Part shown: positions 1-5,279 of the stretch, piece by piece
Position numbering within the stretch: the first letter of the stretch is position 1
Layout: the number at the start of each line of letters is the position of its first letter
From: Candidatus Microgenomates bacterium
GTDB taxonomy: Bacteria > Patescibacteriota > Microgenomatia > 2-02-FULL-39-11
DNA: 8,866 nt
Reading direction: 5' to 3'
Assembly: GCA_022866885.1 (NCBI GenBank)
Contig: JALHWS010000002.1
Span: 1-8,866 of the forward strand
Program-made: the position numbers and the translations under genes
Notes under the pieces: model-generated
Told to the model about the DNA's origin: nothing
Databases searched by the model: none
The model's input: the letters and a program-made list of their open reading frames with translations, nothing else

Positions 1-1
1 A

Positions 2-1645
2 TTTGACCTGAATTCCGGCAAGCCGCAAAAGATCGCTTATACAAATTTGGTTAGTCTGGGAGCTGAACCGCCGGCAACGTCTACACTTACATCCACACCA
101 ACGGTTACCTCGACACGGACACCTACAGTCACGCCTACAACAACTCCAACAGTTACTCCAACCAGAACTCCGACGGTTACTCCCACCCGCACTCCTACGG
201 TAACTCCCAGCCCGACTCCGACCGTGACACTGACACTTACTCCAACAATCGCCACTACTTCTCCATTATCCTTGACTTCCACACCAACCAGAACACCGAC
301 GCCAACTATCACAAAAACACCAACTCCGACGATAACCGGTCAAGCAGTTGTCAAGTCTCCCACACCCACAGTCACCAAGACACCGACTCCGACGATCGCT
401 ATTGGTTCTCCACTATCCCTTACATCTACTCCGACTAAAACACCGACACCAACAACTACCAAAACACCTACCCCATCGATAACTATCGCCTCACAACCGA
501 CACTCACTTCAACCCCTACCAAAACACCAACCCCCACAGTCACCAAGACACCGACTCCGAAGCAAACTCAATCCAGTAATACCCTGACGCTTCGACCTTC
601 AACACTTAACACTAATAAAATCCTGAACTCCTCCATTAACGCCTCCAAAATTATGGCTAAGGTCAGAAACACTTGCGGAGTCTCCGGTTATAATTATCTT
701 TCCTATAAGCGGGGATCAAAAAGTTATCTTTTCGCTGCCAATGGAAATAAAGTCCAATCCAAAGACTTCAAAGTCTTGGAAAACAAGCCTTTTTCCATAT
801 ATTATGCAAAGGGAAAATCTTCCTGTAAGGTAACTTTCCCTGCTGCCTTAGGCATCCAGGCCCAAGCCCAAACCCCGGCCAATACCGTAACGGAAGTTTA
901 TTATTATGACGGAGAAGGCAGACGGATCATGAAAGCGCTTGTTGATTCATCCGGAAAACTTACCAACGAGGTCCTCTATGTCAACCAGTATCTGGAAAAA
1001 GACTCAAGTGACCCGACTATGCCGGTCATCAGGAAAAATTATTACGCCGACGGCAAACTGGTGGCGGTTAGGGTTTTTAAGGATTTTAATAACATTCCCA
1101 CCCCAACAGTTTCAGCACCAACAGTAACGCTTACCCCAACCAAAACTCGGACACCAACCCCTAAACCAACAATATCGGAACCAACTGATATAGTCCTGCC
1201 TACTACTTCATGCTTTACTTCCGGGATGAAAGTAGCTCTCGCAGATGGCAGGATGGTTTCGGTAAAAGATATAAAAGTGAATGATAAAGTCATTTCCTAT
1301 AATGAAACAAACGGCAAATTTGAACCAAATACCGTTTCTAGAACATACCAAAGAACAGCTGACGATTATTTTGAAGTGGTATTTGAAAATGGTACTATTT
1401 TAGAAGTCACAGCTGAACATCCTATTCTCAGAGATAATCTGGTCTTTACCAAAACCAAAGACCTGAAGGTTGGAAATAAAGTTATTCTGGATGACCGGGC
1501 TAAAATAAAGACAGTAACTATTACATCAATCAAACTGGTTAACCGGACTGTTCCCGTCTTTAATATAGAAACGGAAAGAAACCATACCTTTGTCGTTGAA
1601 GGAATTGTTGTCCACAATAAAGTTGCCCCCCCAATTCTTAAATAA
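2..1645 (+). CDS. PT-repeat / RHS-like surface protein with C-terminal Hint domain (5' end outside window)
   Basis: The frame is open from base 2, so the gene begins upstream; the TTG at 47 is only an internal codon. Numbering from base 2 gives 547 visible residues. Residues ~30-186 are a Thr/Pro stalk (PTVTPTRTPT type). Residues ~215-280 form a small domain with Cys225 and Cys275, a possible disulfide. Residues ~297-357 resemble RHS/YD repeats (YYYDGEGRR at 300-308, NYYADGKLVAVR at 346-357) but stop before the DHLGS core usual in RHS proteins. A second PT linker follows. Residues 404-539 are a Hint (Hedgehog/intein) domain: nucleophile Cys404 in CFTSG, TAEH with His473, terminal His538-Asn539. 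Lys540 follows, so cleavage is more likely than splicing. Only eight residues remain after the domain, so no toxin is attached. Such proteins are usually exported and self-processing; the signal peptide would lie upstream of the window. The gene converges on ndk with a 15-bp gap. The Hint call is firm, the RHS relationship moderate, the function inferred. Confidence 0.85.
   Translation, partial: FDLNSGKPQKIAYTNLVSLGAEPPATSTLTSTPTVTSTRTPTVTPTTTPTVTPTRTPTVTPTRTPTVTPSPTPTVTLTLTPTIATTSPLSLTSTPTRTPTPTITKTPTPTITGQAVVKSPTPTVTKTPTPTIAIGSPLSLTSTPTKTPTPTTTKTPTPSITIASQPTLTSTPTKTPTPTVTKTPTPKQTQSSNTLTLRPSTLNTNKILNSSINASKIMAKVRNTCGVSGYNYLSYKRGSKSYLFAANGNKVQSKDFKVLENKPFSIYYAKGKSSCKVTFPAALGIQAQAQTPANTVTEVYYYDGEGRRIMKALVDSSGKLTNEVLYVNQYLEKDSSDPTMPVIRKNYYADGKLVAVRVFKDFNNIPTPTVSAPTVTLTPTKTRTPTPKPTISEPTDIVLPTTSCFTSGMKVALADGRMVSVKDIKVNDKVISYNETNGKFEPNTVSRTYQRTADDYFEVVFENGTILEVTAEHPILRDNLVFTKTKDLKVGNKVILDDRAKIKTVTITSIKLVNRTVPVFNIETERNHTFVVEGIVVHNKVAPPILK
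89..559 (+). repeat. Thr-Pro codon repeat with higher-order modules
   Basis: This in-gene repeat is built from ACN-CCN codons and encodes an extended, probably O-glycosylatable stalk. Above the dipeptide level there is a larger module that starts SPLSLTSTPT or SQPTLTSTPT and runs through KTPTPT. Copies begin at 260, 407 and 491. The last two are 84 bp (28 codons) apart; the first is longer by 21 codons. Synonymous codons vary between copies, so the array is not a very recent expansion. A second, shorter PT stretch lies at about 1100-1180. Confidence 0.85.
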
Positions 1646-1660
1646 AACCGGAATTGTAGG

Positions 1661-2071
1661 TTAGATTTCCTGGGGAAGAAAAATGAGGTCCGCTTCCCGT
1701 TTGGCCGCCGCTTCGTCTTCTGAAGCGTGGATGGCGTTTTGCTGGATGTCTGTCCCGAAGTCTCCTCTGATTGTCCCTTTACCCGCTTTCGTACTGTCTG
1801 TCGGACCGCATAATGCCCGCACGCGGACAACGACATCTTTTCCTTCCCAGAGCATCGCCATGACCGGCGTTTCCGTCATGAATTTCTTCAGTCCCGGAAA
1901 AAACGGTTTTTCTTTGTGATGGGCATACCACTCGTCAAGAAGTTTATCGGAGAGTTTGACGAATTTAGCCCCTACCAGGATAAAACCGGCTTTCTCGAAA
2001 CGGGAGATGATTTCACCAATAACCTTTTTCTTGACCGCGTCGGGCTTAATGAGAATGACTGTTTTGTCCAT
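1661..2071 (-). CDS. ndk: Nucleoside diphosphate kinase
   Basis: This enzyme moves the gamma-phosphate of ATP to other (d)NDPs through a phosphohistidine and balances cytoplasmic nucleotide pools. The 136-residue length is normal. Visible residues are Lys9 in IKPDAV, Tyr49, Arg85, Thr91, Arg102 in GTIRGDFG, Asn112 and the phosphorylated His115 in NAIHASED. They keep a constant offset of three from the human enzyme (K12, Y52, R88, T94, R105, N115, H118). The family signature normally reads NxxHxSD; here the Asp is Glu118, a conservative change, while Glu126, which supports the histidine in the family, is kept. The ATG start at 2071 has no Shine-Dalgarno sequence; five bases upstream begins a repeat block. 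The gene is last in a minus-strand run after the M16 peptidase and converges with the Hint gene. Confidence 0.97.
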   Translation of the reverse strand: MDKTVILIKPDAVKKKVIGEIISRFEKAGFILVGAKFVKLSDKLLDEWYAHHKEKPFFPGLKKFMTETPVMAMLWEGKDVVVRVRALCGPTDSTKAGKGTIRGDFGTDIQQNAIHASEDEAAAKREADLIFLPQEI

Positions 2072-2076
2072 ATAAT

Positions 2077-2161
2077 TAGCGTTTAGCTTCTAGCGTTTAG
2101 CGTTTAGCAAATAAAATCTTTACCCTATTAACTAGACGCTAGTTTCTAGACGCTAGACGCT
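2077..2161. repeat. TAGCG-type repeat, composite copy 1 (blocks A and B)
   Basis: Block A (2077-2107, 31 bp) is made of TAGCGTTTAG units. Block B (2132-2161, 30 bp) is made of CTAGACGCT units in the opposite orientation. They are separated by 24 AT-rich bases. Block A is identical to 3865-3895 and block B to 3912-3941, so the two-part arrangement is itself repeated. A and B can pair: AGCGUUUAG with CUAGACGCU needs only one G-U pair in a plus-strand RNA, while the minus-strand RNA has a C-A mismatch there. Block A forms the leader of ndk. Block B supplies the last two codons and TAG stop of the M16 gene. The function is unknown. Confidence 0.9.
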
Positions 2162-3454
2162 TAATTTTAATAATTTTCTAAATCTTTCTTCTTGTTTATA
2201 CGGTCCAATTATAGCAAGGTTAAGCCGGTTTTGTCCAAAGATATTTTTAGCCACTGCCCGCACCTCATTTGAAGTCACTTTGTCGATTTTCTCCATGATT
2301 TCGGAAGGAGCGCGAATCTCTTTTTCCAAAAGTTCGGCTGTCCCGAAAAGCGAAGCGACATTGTGGCTGTCTTCAAGTTCCAGAGTCAATCTGCCTTTGA
2401 GGTATTCCTTGGCTTTATTTAATTCCTCTTCGGAAACTCGTTTGTCAGCCATTTTTTGATATTCAGTAATTATCACTTTGATCGCCTCCTCAATCCGGCC
2501 AACATCCACTCCCGCCTGGGTGACGAAATTGCCAACGTCTGTATATTTTTCGGTAGCGGAGTGGACATAATAGGCCAATCCCCTTTTCTCCCGCACTTCG
2601 ATAAAAAGCCGGCTGGACATGCCCCCGCCCAAAACGCTCGTCAAAACTCCGAGAGCATACCTTTTCGGATGCGTCAGCTGATAAGCCCGTACTCCCAGAC
2701 AAAGATGCGCCTGCTGGGTGTCTTTGTATTGGACAAGAAGTCCCGGTGTCTTCTGACTATCATCAACAGTTTCCGCTTTCTCCACTTTCCTCTTCCCCCA
2801 TTCCCCGAAATATTTTTCAATTGAATTTTGAATTTGATTTGTAATTTGAATTTTGTCATTTGAATTTTTATCAATCCCTCCAGCGATTACAACGACGGCA
2901 TTAGCCGGCGAATAAAGCCGGTCCATGTAATCAACAAAGTGCTTTCTTTTCACCGATGAGATGACTTCTTTCCGGCCGATGATGTCTCTGCCCAATCTCG
3001 TGTCTCCGTAAAGCAGGTTTTCATAAAGGTCGCCCACTTTCCTCATCGGCAGATCCTCGTACATGTTGTATTCTTCTATAATGACGCCTTTTTCCTTATC
3101 GATCTCCTTCTCATCCAGATTGGAATGCAACAAAATATCTGAAAGTATATCTATAAGTAATGGAAGATGCTTCACTGCCGCTTTTATGTAATAACCGGTA
3201 TGGTCTTTGCTGGTGAAGGCATTGGACTCGCCGCCGATGCCGTCGATGATTGAGGAAATTTCAAGAGCTGAAGGCCGCTTTTTCGTCCCCTTGAAAGCCA
3301 TGTGTTCAAGAAAGTGCGACAGTCCGTTTATCCCCTTTTCCTCAAACCGGCTGCCGGCACCAACAAGGACTAAAACCGTCACCGACTCGACCGACGGCAT
3401 GGGAACAGTGATCAGCCGGAGACCGTTGGAGAGAGTGTGTGTTTGATAATCCAT
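2153..3454 (-). CDS. M16 family zinc metallopeptidase (pitrilysin/MPP-beta-like)
   Basis: The 433-residue protein has the family's two-lobed form. The inverted zinc motif HFLEH is at residues 47-51 (His47, Glu50, His51), with the distal acidic ligand at Glu127/Glu128 in VIIEEYNMYED. The C-terminal lobe has the substrate-gripping arginine/tyrosine stretch, SRLFIEVREKRGLAYYV at 281-297. All catalytic residues are present, so it should be an active peptidase clearing short or unfolded peptides. No signal peptide is seen, so it is probably cytoplasmic. Bacterial M16 genes often come in active/inactive pairs; here there is one, suggesting a homodimer or a partner elsewhere. Residues 196-214 form an Asn/Gln/Ile-rich insert, about ten residues longer than expected, coded by a repeat that also occurs in the ABC operon. 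The ATG start has no Shine-Dalgarno sequence, and repeat blocks abut both ends. Confidence 0.96.
   Translation of the reverse strand: MDYQTHTLSNGLRLITVPMPSVESVTVLVLVGAGSRFEEKGINGLSHFLEHMAFKGTKKRPSALEISSIIDGIGGESNAFTSKDHTGYYIKAAVKHLPLLIDILSDILLHSNLDEKEIDKEKGVIIEEYNMYEDLPMRKVGDLYENLLYGDTRLGRDIIGRKEVISSVKRKHFVDYMDRLYSPANAVVVIAGGIDKNSNDKIQITNQIQNSIEKYFGEWGKRKVEKAETVDDSQKTPGLLVQYKDTQQAHLCLGVRAYQLTHPKRYALGVLTSVLGGGMSSRLFIEVREKRGLAYYVHSATEKYTDVGNFVTQAGVDVGRIEEAIKVIITEYQKMADKRVSEEELNKAKEYLKGRLTLELEDSHNVASLFGTAELLEKEIRAPSEIMEKIDKVTSNEVRAVAKNIFGQNRLNLAIIGPYKQEERFRKLLKLSV
2816..2870. repeat. TTTGAATTT-type repeat inside the M16 gene
   Basis: This AT-rich stretch lies inside the peptidase gene and is read in frame. 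It holds attttgaatttgatttgt at 2825-2842, which is identical to 7453-7470, followed by TTTGTCATTTGA at 2852-2863, which recurs at 7473-7484 and inverted at 7386-7397. The order of the two words is the same at both loci, so this is a copy of the same element. It codes for the low-complexity stretch DKIQITNQIQ, placed before the EKYFGEW motif at the end of the first catalytic sub-domain. Confidence 0.8.
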
Positions 3455-3458
3455 ATAT

Positions 3459-3489
3459 TAGCGTCTAGAAACTAGCGTCTAGCGTCTAG
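3459..3489. repeat. TAGCG-type repeat, block C
   Basis: This 31-bp block of TAGCGTCTAG units almost fills the 36-bp gap between the four-helix-bundle gene and the M16 gene. It has the same unit set as the reverse complement of block B (2132-2161), but the AAACT spacer falls after the first unit and not after the second. It ends one base before the stop codon of the upstream gene and begins four bases from the M16 start codon, so it is both trailer and leader. Confidence 0.88.
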
Positions 3490-3490
3490 A

Positions 3491-3862
3491 CTAAGAATTT
3501 GAATGACGATATTTACTTGTCATCACGTTTAACATCTTCAGAACTTCTACCAATAGTTTTTCTGATTTTATAAAATCATCTACCGTCGACATGTCCAATT
3601 GTTTTGAAATAATCAGTTGAGTCTCAAGCTCTAAAGCTGAACCGTAAGCGATTGAAAAAAATTGTCCATATTCTTTCTCTGATTTTCTTCCATATCCTTC
3701 TGCGATATTTGAGGATATCGCCACCGATGCTCTTCTCATTTGAGAAATCAATCCATATAGTTCTGATTTCGGAAATCTGGCTGTTAATAGAAAAATCTCT
3801 TTTACAAGCTCAATTGATCTTTGCCACACGATCAATTCTTTATACGATTTCAGATATGTCAT
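3491..3862 (-). CDS. Four-helix-bundle protein (23S rRNA IVP / S23 family)
   Basis: The 123-residue protein matches this family from end to end. It starts with YKELIVWQRSIELVKEIF (7-24), then has FPKSELYGLISQMRRASVAI (30-49), the near-invariant SNIAEGYGRKSEKEY (51-65) and the final helix pair around AYGSALELETQLI (72-84). The family was named from genes in intervening sequences of 23S rRNA in some bacteria and is related in fold to the Avd accessory protein of diversity-generating retroelements. Its biochemical role is unsettled; nucleic-acid binding is often proposed. No rRNA is present here. The gene is first in the minus-strand run and is enclosed by repeats on both sides (block C downstream, block D only two bases before its ATG), which suggests a repeat-bounded cassette. 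No Shine-Dalgarno sequence is seen. Confidence 0.95.
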   Translation of the reverse strand: MTYLKSYKELIVWQRSIELVKEIFLLTARFPKSELYGLISQMRRASVAISSNIAEGYGRKSEKEYGQFFSIAYGSALELETQLIISKQLDMSTVDDFIKSEKLLVEVLKMLNVMTSKYRHSNS

Positions 3863-3864
3863 TT

Positions 3865-3980
3865 TAGCGTTTAGCTTCTAGCGTTTAGCGTTTAGTTAAT
3901 AAAATAATATTCTAGACGCTAGTTTCTAGACGCTAGACGCTGATTTAAAACTAGACGCTAACCGCTAAACGCTAGACGCT
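3865..3980. repeat. TAGCG-type repeat, composite copy 2 plus extra block (D, E, F)
   Basis: Block D (3865-3895) is identical over 31 bp to block A, and block E (3912-3941) is identical over 30 bp to block B. The D-E gap is 16 AT-rich bases unrelated in length to the A-B gap. Block F (3951-3980) is a third, diverged version that mixes CTAGACGCT and GCTAAACGCT units. Together they occupy most of the divergent gap between the four-helix-bundle gene and the plus-strand gene at 4060. D reads straight into the four-helix-bundle start codon. Confidence 0.9.
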
Positions 3981-4017
3981 GATCAGATTTATATGATACA
4001 AAACCCCGACGGAAAAG

Positions 4018-4056
4018 AAAAGGAGGAATCAAGAACCCCTCCCCCTTTCCGGGGAG
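4018..4056 (+). promoter_or_regulatory. Leader with two mutually exclusive hairpins
   Basis: GGAGG at 4022-4026 can pair with CCTCC at 4038-4042. CTCCCC at 4039-4044 can pair with GGGGAG at 4051-4056. The two stems compete for the same pyrimidine stretch. The second stem would hide GGGGAG, the only Shine-Dalgarno-like sequence before the TTG at 4060. A TATGAT at 3992-3997 is a possible -10 box, but no good -35 box is visible. Translational control is an inference; no ligand or protein can be named. Confidence 0.3.
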
Positions 4057-4059
4057 AAA

Positions 4060-5142
4060 TTGGCGATTGGTTTATTGAATATCGAGAATAAATATGTCAT
4101 CATGACAAATGACATGGGAATATTGAAGGAACCTGTTGATGAAAGAAGAAGAGGTCTTCTAATAGGACCCCTTGCCGCAGCAGCTGGAAGCTTAGATAAA
4201 ATACCGTTGGAATTCCGTCATGCGGAAAATACTTGGGTAGAAAAATGGCTGGGGATGTTGCCTTTGGACCGGCAACTCACCCAGGCAAGTTATGACAGAC
4301 GGGCAGCTGAATTGGCCGACCAAGTCACCGAACATGCTACCTCTCTCCTCAGTCATGAGCTTTATTCTTCCATGTCAACACTGGCCCAAAAGATCATTAG
4401 AGAAAATACTACTGACTTTTCCGAAATCGGCCGGGATGATGCAAGGTTGAAATTTACTGCTTGGACTATCCACCGGGCGATGTACACAAACGATGCGGCT
4501 TGTGCCGTTGCTTCGGCTTTAGCTATATTGCCGGAAGATGAACAGCAGGCTATTTTAATCCCCTTAACAAATGCTTTGGCTCCGGTACTGGCTAAAACCG
4601 ATGAAGCGCTTACTTTTTCAAGAGAAACTTTATCAGGTTTTACAGGCCAAGTGAGGCAAAAAAGGGCTTTAGTGACGCCTCAACCGCATGTAACCGTCAC
4701 CATCCCTCCCGGCATTGTCCCGATGATGGAAGCATATTTTTATGACTGGAGACAGCAAAAACATCTCCAAGTAAGGAGTGATCGTACAGCAGGTCTAATT
4801 TATCTGACCGATACACACGGTGTTTCTAATCCCCTGGCTGAAGTAGAAGGAGTAACAGTGGCTGACGTCCTCACATCTCAGGTGATGGCGCAAGCCCTGC
4901 CGGCAGGAACACATCAGGCCACGATGGAGTTTTCCTATAGCCAGCCGGGGACAGTAGATATGCGGATGGTTTTTCCTTTGGCTTCCCCTACTGACGCTCA
5001 AAGATACCTGTCCGTCGCGGTCACTACGAATAATCCAAATATCTATTTCTACCACCTTCTTACACCAGGAAGCGACAACGCCGGGATGTTTTCTTATCAC
5101 TCTCTCTTTGCCACATTGCACAGTTATGCAGAGAATCTATAA
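4060..5142 (+). CDS. Hypothetical protein, about 346-360 residues, family not recognised
   Basis: I do not recognise this protein. Two starts are possible: TTG at 4060 (360 residues), three bases after GGGGAG, or ATG at 4102 (346 residues) without a clear ribosome site. From the TTG, residues ~40-220 look mostly helical (charged and Ala/Leu-rich, for example ASYDRRAAELADQVTEHA). Residues ~225-345 look beta-rich (VTVTIPPGIVPMMEAYFYDW, AGLIYLTDTHG, TMEFSYSQPGTVDMRMVFPL). No transmembrane segment, signal peptide, nucleotide-binding motif or metal cluster was seen, so it is probably a soluble cytoplasmic protein. There is a single cysteine. A 32-codon open frame at 3993-4091 overlaps its start in another frame. 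It stands alone between the divergent four-helix-bundle gene and the MarR promoter. Coding is supported by length and codon pattern; function is unknown. Confidence 0.75.
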   Translation: MAIGLLNIENKYVIMTNDMGILKEPVDERRRGLLIGPLAAAAGSLDKIPLEFRHAENTWVEKWLGMLPLDRQLTQASYDRRAAELADQVTEHATSLLSHELYSSMSTLAQKIIRENTTDFSEIGRDDARLKFTAWTIHRAMYTNDAACAVASALAILPEDEQQAILIPLTNALAPVLAKTDEALTFSRETLSGFTGQVRQKRALVTPQPHVTVTIPPGIVPMMEAYFYDWRQQKHLQVRSDRTAGLIYLTDTHGVSNPLAEVEGVTVADVLTSQVMAQALPAGTHQATMEFSYSQPGTVDMRMVFPLASPTDAQRYLSVAVTTNNPNIYFYHLLTPGSDNAGMFSYHSLFATLHSYAENL

Positions 5143-5166
5143 GGACAGGTCGGGAAGTGTGTCCTT
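5141..5166 (+). terminator. Weak candidate terminator hairpin after the hypothetical gene
   Basis: AAGGACA (5141-5147) and TGTCCTT (5160-5166) form a 7-bp stem with a 12-base loop, starting inside the TAA stop codon. No run of T follows, so this is not a classic intrinsic terminator. A second small inverted repeat, GATAG-A-CTATC, lies at 5168-5178. Nothing else is evident up to the promoter at 5245. Confidence 0.25.
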
Positions 5167-5244
5167 TGATAGACTATCAATAAGCTCTAGAAATTAAGTA
5201 GTTTTTAAAGAGACGCTTTCCGGCGGGAAATATCCATTTTCCTC

Positions 5245-5273
5245 TTGACAAAATAGTACGGAAACCGTAGTAT
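5245..5273 (+). promoter_or_regulatory. Sigma-70-type promoter of the MarR-efflux operon
   Basis: A consensus -35 box TTGACA is at 5245-5250, followed by a 17-bp spacer and the -10 box TAGTAT at 5268-5273. An alternative -10, TATATT, is at 5271-5276 with a 20-bp spacer. Initiation six to seven bases after the -10 falls at about 5280, the A of the MarR start codon, so the mRNA would be leaderless. This is the clearest promoter in the window. Confidence 0.75.
5253..5273. promoter_or_regulatory. Inverted-repeat operator, probable MarR binding site
   Basis: The core is TACGG-AAA-CCGTA. One mismatched position outward on each side, the symmetry continues with ATA and TAT, giving 21 bp. It covers the promoter spacer and the whole -10 box, so a dimeric regulator bound here would block RNA polymerase. 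The size and position match MarR-family operators, and the gene just downstream encodes a MarR protein. Autoregulation is an inference from this arrangement. Confidence 0.7.
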
Positions 5274-5279
5274 ATTGGG

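Noticed and set aside
47..49. TTG as the start of the Hint-domain gene
   Set aside because: The frame is open back to base 2 with protein-like sequence and no Shine-Dalgarno sequence is present before the TTG, so the gene more likely starts before the window.
37..546. Minus-strand open frames reading VGVTVGV-type repeats opposite the PT stalk
   Set aside because: They are the antisense reading of the ACN-CCN codon repeat. The low complexity arises from the plus-strand gene, and they have no plausible domain or start context.
1646..1660. Bidirectional terminator between the convergent Hint gene and ndk
   Set aside because: The gap is only 15 bases and holds no inverted repeat.
1366..1836. 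Minus-strand open frame of 156 codons overlapping the Hint gene and ndk
   Set aside because: It overlaps two well-supported genes, one of them in a different frame on the same strand, and has a composition that matches no protein type.
2674..2874. Short minus-strand frame rich in Lys, Ile and Gln (start MIKIQMTKFKLQ)
   Set aside because: It is an alternate-frame reading of the TTTGAATTT repeat inside the M16 gene and has no independent support.
3490..3862. A 23S rRNA intervening sequence carrying the four-helix-bundle gene
   Set aside because: No rRNA sequence flanks the gene; both neighbours are repeat blocks and then protein genes.
2077..3980. CRISPR array
   Set aside because: The units are short, irregular and often directly adjacent; spacers are absent or unequal, blocks occur in both orientations, and no cas gene is present.
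5217..5230. TTTCC-GGCG-GGAAA hairpin upstream of the MarR promoter as a terminator
   Set aside because: The stem is five base pairs and is followed by mixed sequence and not a T run; it cannot be told from background.
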